Positions 11,947 to 23,581 of a stretch of 64,000 nucleotides of DNA are shown piece after piece. Below the pieces are notes generated by a model. The model did not search any database. It was not told the origin of the DNA and saw nothing but the letters and a program-made list of their open reading frames with translations. Source of the stretch: Pestalotiopsis fici W106-1 (taxonomy: Eukaryota > Ascomycota > Sordariomycetes > Amphisphaeriales > Sporocadaceae); NCBI RefSeq assembly GCF_000516985.1, contig NW_006917093.1:930001-994000 (forward strand), given 5' to 3'. A program made the translations under genes and the position numbers. Numbering within the stretch: the stretch's first letter is position 1; each line of letters starts with the position of its first letter.

Positions 11947-12778
11947 TCAATCCAAAGAGCCTGCCAATGCAACGCAGCTAAAGCGCATATCGCCGCCTTC
12001 GCGCTCGAGGAATTTGAGAGGACCCCAGAGCAGAGCCTTTTCCGAAAGGACGTCCTCATTCTCGTCGAGCTTGCCACGGGCTAGAGGTCCCTTGCGGCGG
12101 CCGTCGAGTTCCCAAAGCGTGCCGTCGCCTGTCTTGACAAAGCATACATAGTGTAGGTCGATGTCGTCCTGGGCGTCGGGGGCCGCCGTGTCGCCCTGGC
12201 TGGCGGCCTCGTGGTGGGCACTGGCGAGGGATGATGTTTGTTCTAGTAGCTTGGAGCGTTCTGCCGGTGCTAGAGGCACGGCTTCCTTGATTAATTTATC
12301 GAGATCGGAGCCGGACTCTATGTAGCAGAAAAAGAATGGTTAGCCATGGATGGGAGGAGCTTGTTTTTTCTCTTTGCGGATTTCCAAGCTTACCAATGTA
12401 CTCTCGAGCCGGGCCATTGCTGACGGCGTGGAGCAGGCCCATGAGACCGCAGGCATTGCGAATTGTCTGGCGGAACCAGACGACGGGCTCGCCGGGGCCC
12501 TTACCCGCGTAGGCGGGCAAGGGGGCGTCCTCGGCCATGCGCTGTGACTCGTAGACGGCCGAGACGGGAAAGACGAGCAGGAGGGCCAAGGCCGGGCGGG
12601 GGATAAAGGCCAGCAGCTCGGGCTCCGAGATGGAGTAGACGTCGTGGACCTGCAGCGCGCTGCTCAGGCCGAGGCGGTGCAGGAGGCTCGTCATGAGTTC
12701 TGGGTTGGCTTCGAGGGGGATGAAGGCTGGCGAGGCGCCCGGAGGCGGATCGGGGTGGGTTTGTGTTGCAGCTGCCAT
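11947..12778 (-). CDS. yuh1: ubiquitin carboxyl-terminal hydrolase, UCH-L1/L3 (Yuh1) family
   Basis: Two exons (12394-12778 and 11947-12317) give 251 residues. The family start region FIPLEANPELMTSLLHRLGL is followed by the ubiquitin-binding segment and the catalytic motif QTIRNACGLMGLLHA, with nucleophile Cys110. The second exon supplies the catalytic His in DLHYVCF (about residue 184) and the Asp in WELDGRRKGP (about 200). A Gln in the oxyanion position lies just upstream of the Cys. The enzyme is a cysteine protease that removes small adducts from the ubiquitin or Nedd8 C-terminus and recycles ubiquitin in the cytosol. I chose the ATG at 12778 (MAAATQ) because family members begin close to the FIPLE block; an in-frame ATG at 12877 would add an unconvincing 33-residue extension. 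Confidence 0.95.
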
Positions 12779-13465
12779 GGTTTTGTTTTTGTTTGTTTCT
12801 TGTTCTGTTTCTCTACTAAACTTATCAAGTGGGCTGGTGACTTGAGAAGTGCAAAAGAAGTGACTCCAGTAATGCAAGGTCGAAAAGTGGTTGAACGCGG
12901 TAGGTATTCACTCGCCGAAGGCAATCTCGTGTGTTTGAAAGTCAATTGCCCCTCCATCTTTACTGGGAGCTGTACCTAGCTTGCACGGGTCTGGGTATGA
13001 CGCAGCTTCGGGGAGCCTAGCGGGGGATCCCTGTACGAGTTGCAACGGCGCCTGCCATTGTGGGGCGAGTATAACAAACACCAAGCTGTATTTGATGTGC
13101 ACCAACGGAAGAAAATATGATGCATTCTATTGGCATCTCGTACCTTCTGAATTCCTCAAGCCAATCTTGGTTCATTTCTGCGTGTACTCAGAAACAGGAA
13201 TTACGCATTTCATTCATCGGTACAAGGCATATTTGCAGATGACCTGGTTCGTAGCTTGGCTGGGACGAAATACAAAGTGAATTATCATCTTCATAATTTC
13301 TAGAGAACCACTCTCCAAATTGTCCAAGCATCAACTCTAGCAGTTCTCTACATCTATTTTAAATAAATGCTCCTCCTTTCAAAGCAAGAACAATTACATG
13401 AATTTGTGTGTAAACATCCCATGAGTTGCAAGTAGGTACGGTAATCCACGCCTCCTCCTTGGCCA
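12779..13465. promoter_or_regulatory. intergenic, upstream region of the UCH gene
   Basis: Both flanking genes read leftward, so this region holds the UCH promoter and the 3' end of the membrane-protein gene. No specific element was recognised. Confidence 0.5.
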
Positions 13466-14551
13466 TCACGATCGTGGGTGATTACTCCTTGTTGACAAAT
13501 AGTAAGTGCGTCTCCCCCAGAAGGTTACATTCTTCACTTGTCGGCCAGCTGTGCTTTTGTCCCTCCGTCTGATAAAATAGGCACAGATAACAACAGCTAA
13601 CAAGGACACCGTGATTATACTGTTCCACATGTGGAACTGAGGGCTCATGGCCAGGGGCGGTTCGCAGCCACAAACCCATCTCCACGATGCGTTCGCTATT
13701 TCCTCACCAATGTGGGAGAATACGGCAATGAAGGGATAGAATGCCGCCAGATCAAACCAAGTCGTATCATCCCAGACAACACCCAGAGGCCAGAGTATAG
13801 CGCCGGGCCCGCCCCGGCGCTTGCCAATGACATCTGCAATTTTCGAGGGTATCATGAGTGTCATGAAGGTAAACACTTGTCTTGTGCACCAGGAGCCGAA
13901 TCTCAAGCGTTTTCCGCAGCCCTGTTCGTCGGCCAGGCACTTGTTGATTCGTTTTCCGATCTTGGATAGAATGTGATACTTGTGTTTTGGGCCGTCGGGG
14001 TGATTGCTTGGCTCTGAAACCTCGTTGATGGAGTAGCTGTGGCAGTCGGTATCGCTGTCGAGAACTCTCGGGGTCTCTGGGCTTTCATAGCCGTTTGCAC
14101 CCGTCTCGGGAGACGCGTCCGTGTAGTCGGCCATGGGAATCTGCTCCGAGGTAGGGATTCTCTCGTTCCAGGAGCTTTCGAGATACCATTCATGGTCCCA
14201 GTCCTCAATCGCTCGTCGGATTTCCGGTCCGTCGGGGGAAATTTCTAGCCCACTTCCATCGTACTCTCGGTATATCTCGTACTCCTCGTGCATATAGATG
14301 CATTTGCGCCGCGTACCTGTCCTTGCGGCCTCCCTCGACCACTCCGCACTGAGCAACCGCCCGCCAGAATACGGAGCCAATGGGGCTCTTGGCGGGCAGA
14401 ATTCAGATCCATTAGGTCGACTGTCAGAGTATTTGATGATGCTGAAAAGGAGACCCACTAGACAGAAATCACGAATACCGACACCATACATGGTTTTAAA
14501 GGAAAATAAAGGCAAGTAGATGATGAGGATGGTATTTTTGATAGAAACCAA
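13466..14551 (-). CDS. unknown membrane protein (361 aa)
   Basis: The frame is uninterrupted and encodes 361 residues. The first ~40 residues are hydrophobic and could be a signal anchor. A long acidic, hydrophilic region follows, rich in Glu, Asp, Ser and Tyr (about 85-190). A Cys-containing basic stretch then leads to aromatic/hydrophobic segments and a clear C-terminal transmembrane helix starting MWNSIITVSLLAVV, with an RRR stop-transfer signal. The tail after it is basic. The arrangement suggests one to three membrane spans with a large soluble region. I recognise no family. The start is the first ATG; the next in-frame ATG (MYGVGIRD) is also possible. Confidence 0.6.
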   Translation of the reverse strand: MVSIKNTILIIYLPLFSFKTMYGVGIRDFCLVGLLFSIIKYSDSRPNGSEFCPPRAPLAPYSGGRLLSAEWSREAARTGTRRKCIYMHEEYEIYREYDGSGLEISPDGPEIRRAIEDWDHEWYLESSWNERIPTSEQIPMADYTDASPETGANGYESPETPRVLDSDTDCHSYSINEVSEPSNHPDGPKHKYHILSKIGKRINKCLADEQGCGKRLRFGSWCTRQVFTFMTLMIPSKIADVIGKRRGGPGAILWPLGVVWDDTTWFDLAAFYPFIAVFSHIGEEIANASWRWVCGCEPPLAMSPQFHMWNSIITVSLLAVVICAYFIRRRDKSTAGRQVKNVTFWGRRTYYLSTRSNHPRS

Positions 14552-15111
14552 GCACGGTAAGTTGGATGGCTTCCCTGGCTATACTTATATACATTGAAAT
14601 TACCTCTCCCCTGGAGGCAACTGTATGTCTCACTTCATCAGGCATGTAGGGTGGAAAAGCAATGGTGAAACCCCAGCTCTTCCCTAAATAGTCGCGGGCA
14701 ATGAGAAAGAAAGTACTACTGGCTTGATGAAATTCAACACGAAGTTTTGGCGAACTTTAAAAGAAGAAATGTGCCAGGCGTTTTCTTTTGGCAGGAATAT
14801 GCCTTGTGGAGACACTTAATCTCGTACAGGGTACATCGCATGGGCTGGACATCAAAGACAAGCGATACATGAAAAGCAAGTAAAGACCCTCGTCTAAAAG
14901 AATTATTCTAGTATTTTCTATAAACCCGGATGACAAAAAGCGCCGTCGGGTGAATCATGAATCCTCAACAGGATACACTGTATCAATGCCAAACCGCGCT
15001 CTCTTCCGTTGCAGTATTATCCTGTCAATCATCTAAAAAGCACTTTCCCAAACGCCAAAGCTAAGATTATTCGTACAATGAGTCATCTTTCGGATCACGA
15101 TCCACTCGAGG
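14552..15111. other. intergenic
   Basis: AT-rich DNA between two leftward genes. It contains the promoter of the membrane-protein gene and the 3' UTR of the hydrolase gene. No element was recognised. Confidence 0.5.
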
Positions 15112-16822
15112 TTAGGACCTTTCCGTCCTCTCCTGGAGAGTCTGCCTACGAGTATCCTCCAGCTCCTTGGTCATGACCTCGTTGAAATACTCGGAATTGT
15201 CCAGATAGAGGTGGTGGCCGGCCTTGGGTATGATGATTACCTTGGCGGACCCATTTTCTCGTTTCTTCTGCTCCTCGGTGGCATTGCGAAGGATCTGCGC
15301 CTTGACTTGCTTTAGTTTCTCCTCGGCCGCCAGGCCCCCCGCCACATCCATCCAGTCGTTTTCGCCGTACATGAAGACGATGGGATACCCCGTCTCCTTG
15401 GTTTCCGGCGTAGAAGCAGTTGCTGGTTGAATGACTTGCCTGCCGACGTCTTGGATGCGGTTGATGATGGGGTTACGGGCAAAAGCGCCAGGGGCCAGAA
15501 GATATGGCAGCACATACTCTCCACTACCACGTTGACGGAATAAGCTGTAGGAGTAGTCATGAAGCGTTTGCGCCTCCTCGTCGGGCAAATGGTTGAAGCG
15601 GCGCGAGGTCCAGCCCGACACAAAGCGAGGGCCGATTGGTCCGGCCATGCGTACAATACTGAATGGAGATACATTAGCGTCCCATAGCCAGACGAGCCAG
15701 CTGGGATAAGGACGCTTCTTTGGAGCATTGACGCTGTCACTTCCTATTTTGCTCTTGGAGCTCGGTGAGTTGCCGTCATGGGGTCTGGTCGTCTCTATTT
15801 GATCCTGTGTGAACTCGTCCTGGAATGTCGACTCTTGGGGCTCGGGCATGTCCGCATTAACGGCATAGGGGTCCTCCGGAATACCGACTGGCGATGCCAA
15901 GATGAGCTTGTTGAGCCGGCCGGGGTATTTCAAGGCATATGATACCGCCAAATACCCGCCGAGGGAGTGGCCGAGAAGAGTGAACTTCTCTAATTTTCGG
16001 ACCTTGCGCCATTCTTCTAGTGCGTCGACAAACCAACTCTCCGCCTCGGCGATCTTGCCGGCGGGATCCTTGGCGTGTATTTTGAAGCTGGGCCGCATCG
16101 AGTTGCCCATGCCCAGCATATCGAGTGCGTACAGTTTCCAGCCCTTGACCCGCGTCAAGCTCTCAAAGTTCTTGTAGTAGAATCCCAAACCTGCACCGTA
16201 GCCATGAAGCATGACCAGGGTGTCATCTACCGGCTCGCCCACCCTCTCGATGGAAAACTCATTGAGCCCTCGGTTCTTGCCAGATAGCTTAACCATTTGC
16301 GATTTCCACAACCGCGGCCCGTACGGGTCGATATTGGCAGCGGTCTCAGTAGATCCAGGGTGGTCGGCCGAAGGCACCTCGGCCAATGGCGAGGTCGACT
16401 GTGCGACGGCTTCCCTGAGGTATGGTATATGGGCAATAACGTTACGTTCTGCCACTGTTGGTGTTACGCTCGTCCACTGTATGTTGAGTTAGTGACCACA
16501 TGCTTAAAGTATGCAGAGGAGAGGGAAAGCAAACCCATTGGTAGACGGCATCTTTGTAGCCAAGAGGAAACATCCCCCCAGCGGCGGCAGGTGGAGGCGG
16601 AGGCATGCCGGGTGTTGTTTCTTGCTGTTGTTCTCTCGCTCTTCTCCTAGTCCGTATGGTTACGGGTGGTGCAACGGGGGCAACGACTTGGGTAGACATG
16701 TTAGTCACTTGTGTAGTTCTGAGGTTCGTCCGCAATGGTCTTTGCAGCGTCCAGACGAGTTTTCTGGATTGTATAGTGGCGGAAATGGAGAAAGGAGTCT
16801 TGATCATACCGAACGGAAGCAA
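15112..16822 (-). CDS. alpha/beta hydrolase of the ABHD4/5-Cld1 family, probably mitochondrial
   Basis: Two exons (16535-16822 and 15112-16476) give 550 residues. Family features are the oxyanion motif HGYGAGLG (about 187), the nucleophile elbow GHSLGG (Ser near 267), and the C-terminal HHLYLD, an HX4D motif (about 517-522) that also supplies the catalytic His. In this family yeast Cld1 is a mitochondrial cardiolipin-specific deacylase, while Ict1 and ABHD5 relatives are acyltransferases or lipase co-activators. The ATG at 16822 adds 41 residues with several Arg/Lys and no Asp or Glu, typical of a mitochondrial presequence, so I prefer it. The ATG at 16699 (MSTQVV) would give a protein without it. 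A phospholipid acylhydrolase acting in cardiolipin remodelling is the most likely role; which family branch it belongs to is not settled. Confidence 0.82.
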
Positions 16823-17604
16823 AAAGTGGCAAGTCAGCAGTGGACAAATGCGCCTACTTATTGTCTACGATATGATTCTTACAAAGCCACCACAGGCAGC
16901 AAGAATGGACCGTAAATGAGGGCCGAGACAGACAGACACAGCCCGGACTTATTGTAAAGGGTTACGTTATGTCCGACGTGACGGGACCACGACCGATCCC
17001 TGAAAAAATCTACAAAAAGACGTGGGTTTCCGACCTTTGACTGAAAATAGATAATGGGGAAAAGAAACAATGTGCGTTGTTCTTTCCAGTGAGCCAAATG
17101 CGCTCGCTCTCGGATTGGACAGTCTTGGCCTAAAGACGCATCATTGACGTGGAACCTGGGTCAGATTAGCGGATTCCGCGGACTTAAGGCTCCCGGACTT
17201 CTAGAAAACCCCTGTAATTCCATCCTCGGCCCTTGCAGTCTGCCCGCACCGAGCCTAGGGAGCCTGGCGGGTCTCTGACGACCGAAGCCCGATCTCCCCG
17301 ACTACGCCTAGATGGGTCACGTAAGCCAAAGGTATTCAGCTTTGGACATGTAAAGCGAGTGAAGTCTCAAAGTCATCAAGGATGACGCATATGAGGAGGA
17401 GTTTGTGATCTTGTTTTCATCGGATGCTTGGCTATTTGGTCTATTCGCATTCGTTTCCTGGGATGCCCCATTTGCACCTCTAATCCCTGGTGCTATATGC
17501 AAAGAAACCCGCCGGTTTTTGTTCTCCTCGATATCGGGCTGAGTTTGTGTAATATGAAGAGATGGACCAAGTCACGGTAGCTAAAATCAATCGCCGCCAC
17601 CCTT
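16823..17604. promoter_or_regulatory. intergenic, promoter of the hydrolase gene
   Basis: This lies between two leftward genes, upstream of the hydrolase and downstream of Prp22. Only short overlapping open frames occur. A CCTAGG palindrome is present near 17255. No gene was recognised. Confidence 0.5.
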
Positions 17605-20600
17605 TTAACCCCAAGTACCACCGCCACCACCGCCTCTGCCACCCTTTCTTTGAGCGCTGAGTCTCCAGTCGTCTTCGCCGGCAAATTTATTGTATAGAGG
17701 CTGGATACGTTCGGCCTTCTTCCTCTTGCTGAGGCGATCTGTAGGCGCGACCTTGAAAAATGTTGGCGCCGCCTCTACCAGCCATTTCGGCTCAATCGTC
17801 GTGGTTTGTGTCATGTACTCCTTAGAAGTCATGACCAGAGTATGGTAGACAACCCATTCGGCCTGCTTCCCAAAAAGCGCAGACGATGGGTGCAAGTAGA
17901 CCGGCGTACCCTCAATGAGGGTCTTGTAGCCCTCTTGGGGATCCTTCCGTGCCGAGTTTCGGAAGAATCCAGCACAAAGAGCGCGCCGTACCTTCGTCGT
18001 GTCGCGTCCGCAGGAGGAAATCTGATGCCGGTGCCGTCCCATGATCTGTACAATTTGCTTTCGAACATCTAGAGCATGCCGCATTGCACGTGCCTGGATA
18101 AAATTCTCAAAGCACCATGGGTTAGAGTAGCCGGAATTTTTCCATGCGTTGTAGACGTTGAGCAGCGTGAGGTGGTCACCGGATGGGTCGTGAAATTTGG
18201 ATTTCTTCTGATCTGCTTGCTGCTGCTTCTCCTTGGGCCGATGGAAGACAGTCGGCACATTGAGCATGGCGATGATGCTAAGCATTTCGTCAGAGCATTC
18301 AAGGTCAACGGATGCTATGAGAACCTTGGAGAGTGCCGGGTCCATGGGGAAATCAGCCATCTTCCGGCCGAGACGAGTAAGTAAGCCTTCGTCGTCCAGA
18401 GCTGAGAGCGCGTAAAGCTCTTCCAGAGCTGTAAGCATGGTGTTCGTCGGCGGAGGATCCATGAAATCAAAATTCAAGAGGTCGTTGATACCCATGGCTT
18501 TCAACATCAAAATACTGAGGTCAACGTTAGCTTCTGACTTGTGCAATAGGGGGTTGGGTTTGCTTACGTGTTGGAGAGATTCTGTCTCTGAATCTCGGGC
18601 ACAGTTGTGGGCAGCATTTCAGACTGATAAGCTGCTTCGGTATATAACCTAAAGCACTTTCCGGGACCTGTTCGTCCAGCACGACCAGCTCGTTGATTGG
18701 CTTGTGCCTGGGAAATAGGGGTAACCACCAAAGCATCCATTCCTAGCTTCGGATCGTAGGCGTTCTGCTTGACGAAACCAGGATCAACAACATAGTAGAT
18801 AAAGTCGATGGTGATTGATGTTTCGGCGATGTTGGTTGCGATAACCACCTTGCGCTCTCCTGGTGGTGCTGGCTCAAAAATACGACTCTGCTGGTCGTTG
18901 GGCAGTGCCGAGTAGACTGGCAGGATATTGAGATTGGGAACATTTGGTCCCAGGGCTTTCATGCGTTCGTACAAGATCTCACAGCTTGTATCGATCTCTT
19001 CTTTGCCGGTCAAGAAGAGGAGGATATCACCCGGTGGCTCAGTAAGATGAATTTGCATGACCGTAACCAAGGCAGCATCGAGGTAATCCGATTCGGGCTC
19101 TCGCGAGTACAGAATCTCCACAGGGAACGTTCGTCCGGGAATGGTAAAAATGGGACATTCGTTGAAATAGGAAGAGAACTTGTCTGCATCCAAGGTTGCC
19201 GAAGTAACGATAATTTTGAGCTCCGGTCGGTGTTTGCAGGTCTTCTTCAGTAGAGCGAAAAGAATATCAGTTGCAATCGTTCTTTCGTGAGCCTCGTCCA
19301 GCATGATGACAGAATATCGTTCCAAGTTGGGATCCAACAAGATCTCACGCTGGAGCATACCGTCGGTCATGTACTTGATCTGCGTATTTGGGGTCGTCTT
19401 GTCATCAAAACGAACGGTGTACCCGACTTCTTCACCTAGTTCGCATCCAACTTCCTCCGAGACACGCTTGGCCACAGACATGGCCGCTACACGACGAGGC
19501 TGCGTACAGCCAATCATGCCATCTTTGGTGAAGCCAGCTTCGGCAAGATACTGTGTAAGCTGTGTCGTCTTACCCGAACCAGTTTCACCAACAACGACAA
19601 GAATCTGGTTCTCCCAGACGGCCTTGATAAGCTGGTTCCGGAACTGAAAAACTGGAAGAGACTCCCTTTGCTCCTTGATACTCATATTTGTACGCTTGCC
19701 ACGCGGTTCATCTTTGCGTAGAGTTTTTTGCCATTCCAATTGTCCAGCCGGGGGTTTGGAGGCATTCATTCTGGCATTCCTCAGATCGTTGGCAAACTGC
19801 CGCGATTCTGGATTCGCCATTGGGTCGTTCCATTGGGACGCCAGATCTGACCTGGACTCTGCCTCAGCCTCGGCGGCGGCTGCATCTTGCTCCTCTCTCT
19901 TCAACTCTTTCCTCTCTTTCGCTAGATTCGTCCCAGACATTGCTGCACGGTTGAGAGAGCCATCTGGTGCCTTGACGACTCTGATGGGCGAAAGCTCCAG
20001 TGACTGTTTGGTTTGACCAACAAGGAATGGAGGTTCGTCTTCTCTCACTTCAATATCGACCTCTTCCTCGAGTTCCATTTGGCTCTCGCCCTTGAGGGCT
20101 GCATTGTAGTCTTCTTCTAGATCGGGGTAATCTGAAGCCTTGGCAACTCCAGATGCAATAAGCTGTCGAATTTCCCACCGCTCTGGCGAGGTCATTCGTT
20201 TCTTCTGGCGACGGGGTTGCGCAGCGTAAGCTGAAAGTGCCGCAGTATTATCTTCGGAAAAGCCGTTGCGACCGCCTCCGAGACTCTCCATGTTTGCACC
20301 CGAGGTAATTCTTGCTTGGGGCATAAGATCATGGCCAGATTCCTGATCCACATCTTTCATAGATAGCCCTATGCGACCGCCCTCGATCTTTGTCACTTTG
20401 ACCTTGACATCTTGTCCTCTTGTGAGCAGATCCGATGGGTGGTTGACGCGCTGTCCCTGTACCAGATTGGATATGTGAACCATACCGTCAACCTTTCCGC
20501 GAACCCCATGCAGATTGACAAATGCACCAAAGTCCTTGATACCAGTGACATGACCATCGTAGATTTTATATAAAACAGGCGCGTCGTCCACCTCGGGTTC

Positions 20601-21233
20601 GGGAGGTCTTTTGAACATGTCGTCATCTCTTCGCCCGCGTTCGTATTCATCCCTCCTGCTTCTGTGTTTCCGATGCGGTTTTTCGTAGTCGTCGTCATAG
20701 TCCCGGTCTCTTCTGTCGCGCGACCTGCGCCTCTCTTTCCGACGATGGCGCGAATCTTCATCCTCTGGGCTCCAGCTGCGTTTCCTACTCGATGGCTCCG
20801 CGCGGGGCTTGGAAGGCTTCGGCGCAAGGTCTTCCAGCTGTGCGAGTGTATCATCGATGGCGTCTCCATCCTCGTAGTCTGAGGGCACCTGCTTGTCGGG
20901 AATGGCCAGACCTCGAAACAAGCCCTGCTTTTCCTCTTTCGATCGATGTGAAGACTCGTCGGCGTAGGCTCCGTTCGCTGCATTCGACCCAGACTTGAAC
21001 TTTGGATGCATGGTCCGCACCAGCCGATCTACACTGTCGAATAGACTGTCTGGCCATTTCGCACCTCCCATGCCGGCCAGCCTCTGTTTGAACTCTTCAA
21101 TGGTGTTGCATTCTAGCCGCTGCGCAATGATGAACTCGGCCAAGACCTTTTCCGAAATGCCGAGATGATTTTGTAATTCGGACGTGACCTTGGAAACGAG
21201 CGACAGGAGCTCGAGCTCCTCGAAGTCGTCCAT
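17605..21233 (-). CDS. prp22: pre-mRNA-splicing DEAH-box ATP-dependent RNA helicase Prp22 (DHX8)
   Basis: Two exons (18568-21233 and 17605-18514) encode 1191 residues, the usual family size. The N-terminal helical region and an RS/RD-rich segment (about 150-205) are followed by an S1 RNA-binding domain (about 219-292, with [17 protein letters not shown]). The helicase core shows Walker A GETGSGKT (549-556), [13 protein letters not shown] (646-649), SAT in [14 protein letters not shown], and motif [14 protein letters not shown]. The small intron falls just after [11 protein letters not shown], and the winged-helix, ratchet and OB-fold regions follow. The tail is Gly-rich. Prp22 acts in the second transesterification step and releases spliced mRNA from the spliceosome in the nucleus. 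The S1 domain separates it from Prp2, Prp16 and Prp43. Confidence 0.97.
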
Positions 21234-22905
21234 GCTGATCCCCTTCCCGCGACTTGTCGAGAATTATGCGGTTTGAACGTCGTCGCAAACTCAGATGAGT
21301 CGCTGATGGAAGTTGGAGGACTGGAAATAATTATGGGACCGAACAACGCGGCAGAAGCCGTGGGGCAACTGGTCGGTGCGCTTCGCTTGATGTACTGCCG
21401 CTACAAGTTTAGTGCAAGTGTCAGGAACTTATTATTAGTTTTGCTACATAGTATCACGCATAATAGTACTGAATTCATCAGAGCTCGACCAAGTTATTCA
21501 ACTAGATAATACTCAAGCAAAGCATGATCAGCAACAATTACACTTCTAATAATGATTGGATAAGCCATTCAAGAAGCGAGGACTTGCAATGGCTTTGCAA
21601 AATAGCAGAATCAGAGATCGGTCATTATTGAACCTGGATCATATCTGAACATTTCTCTCAGAGATAATGGATGGATGTATTCTGAGTTCTACGTTTATGC
21701 TTATATTTATTACGTGTCTGCCTCCTTTTTGAGTATAGGACAGCCGTGATGCTCCTCAGCAAACGCAACATTATGAAACACGCGATGTCTATATTTGCTT
21801 AGCCAAGAGTAGACCTGTGTGGAGTCAAGTCAAATGCTTTATGGGCTCTGACTGCCCAGTGGATGAAATGTCGAACCTGATCTATTTATGTTTATGTGAT
21901 GATAACGAAGAGTAAGATATGTTTTGATTCACGAGCCTGTGAATTGGCCAATTCGATACGTGTTAGATCACATGTGGTACAACTCACACGAGTTTCTATT
22001 TCACTGCTACTTTGTATTGGCAACATGATGCAAATCATGTCTACACTTTATGCCCAAAGCTACAGAGGCCATAGCAAGTGAATAGTAGAAGGATGTCTAG
22101 CGACGCGGTGGATTGTATACTACATACTGTGGTACGTGTAGACCAACGTTAAGATGGTGGCGCAGAATTAAGCGCGACTCAACGGCAGACTGGCCGAAAT
22201 GACCTCCAAGGAATAGAGCTAGGGTGTCCATGTACTTACAGACTGGTTTCTTGGCTCGCTGCTACAAATGTCACTGCGAGACTAGAAACTTCCTGCTCGA
22301 TGATACTGATCCTCACAGCCTGGTGGACATCAAGGCTCGCAGTCAATATTGGCCAGTCGAACTCTGAGCAAGTACGGCTCAGATCCAAATTAGAATTATG
22401 TATTAGTCTGGTCCGGGAATAACCTCGCATATGGAAATTGCCATCTGAAGATATGTAGGTACATCCAATAGTGCTTGCAAATCAATAGATTGACGTAACC
22501 CCCGCAATACCCACCACACAAAAGCCCGGGGCACTTTTACTTTCACAGTTTGGGAGCTCCTGCGGGCTTTGAGCCTTTGGCCGGAACCTGACAGGGGGAG
22601 CTGAGCCACTCCACTGTTGCCTCCTGGCACTCACTGGACTGGGTTGATCTGATCGCTCTCAGGGCGCTCAGCCCGCTTCTTTTTCTTTCAACTGTGATTC
22701 ATTCCCCAGTGCCCGCCTGACTTGCAGATCGGTCTCTCCTTCTGGCCCAGCCCATTGATTGATTGATTGATTGATAACAGACCCAGAGACCCCGAAACCT
22801 CGATGAACCCGACGATAACACCATCCTAAATTCTTCGTCCAGCATCGCATATATACTATTTAACACCACGACAACAAACAACAGCATCGAGTGGGCATCA
22901 TCGCC
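21234..22905. promoter_or_regulatory. divergent intergenic region, prp22 / Pmp3-like gene
   Basis: The 1.7 kb between two divergent genes must contain both promoters. The middle (about 21500-22450) is AT-rich with no coding signal. A short TGAT/TTGA tetranucleotide run lies at about 22755-22775, within 150 bp of the Pmp3-like start. Confidence 0.55.
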
Positions 22906-23581
22906 ATGTGCAGCTCCGATATCTTCCTCGGCCTCCTGGCCATCATCTTCCCTCCTTTGCCTGGTACGTCATGTCGCCTGTCGCTACGTATTCGGCTGCC
23001 TGCGTCCTCGAGCCGGCGCAACCGAAACACGCGACAATAACAGCCAGGCTCCATGGCAGTCACGATAACATCTGCTAATTTGACGATTTTCTAGTATGGA
23101 TCAAGTGCGGTATTTGCTCCGCTGACAGCATCATCAACATTCTCCTCTGCATGCTAGCTTACGTACGTCTGCCCTCGTCGCATGCGCGCACGCTGCTGCC
23201 TCATTGATACTGGGGCCCTGCTCACTAACATGAATATACTAGATTCCGGGACTCCTTCACGCGTGGTACATCATCGCCAAAGTTCCTGATGATTATGAGT
23301 ACTCGAATGTGCCAGATGCCGAGCGCGGCCATCAGGTCTTTGTGATACATACCACCGATGGCCGGCAGCAACAGCAACAGCCACAGGCTCAGCAACCACA
23401 GCGCCAACCAAAGCCTCAGCACCAGCCGGGCATGAACTATGGCACGGCAAGAAACCAAGGCAATGGCTCCTCGTCCACGGCCGCTCAGGCTGGAAGCAGT
23501 ACCCAGAATGAGTACGAGCCTGCTCCGCCATCATATGCAGACGCTGTCAAGGGCGACCACAAAGTCCAGACACATGAGTAG
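22906..23581 (+). CDS. Pmp3/Sna-type small membrane protein (UPF0057 family) with a long Gln-rich PY-motif tail
   Basis: Three exons (22906-22963, 23095-23162 and 23243-23581) give 154 residues with matching phases. The first ~60 residues are the family signature: MCSSDIFLGLLAIIFPPLP, then VWIKCGICSADSIINILLC and a second hydrophobic helix ending AWYIIAKVPDDYEY. This makes two membrane spans. Pmp3-type proteins are ~55 residues. The Sna-type relatives carry a cytosolic tail, here Gln/Pro-rich, ending with PPSYADAV. PPSY fits the PPxY consensus bound by Rsp5/Nedd4 ubiquitin ligases, which in yeast Sna3 and Sna4 directs sorting to the vacuole. I therefore favour a Sna-like protein trafficked through endosomes. 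Sensitivity to cation stress is the known phenotype of pmp3 loss. Confidence 0.9.

Noticed and set aside
17241..17262. CCTAGG hexamers as an enriched motif by themselves
   Set aside because: The number of plain hexamers in the window is about what chance predicts; only the longer TACCTAGG core seems somewhat over-represented.
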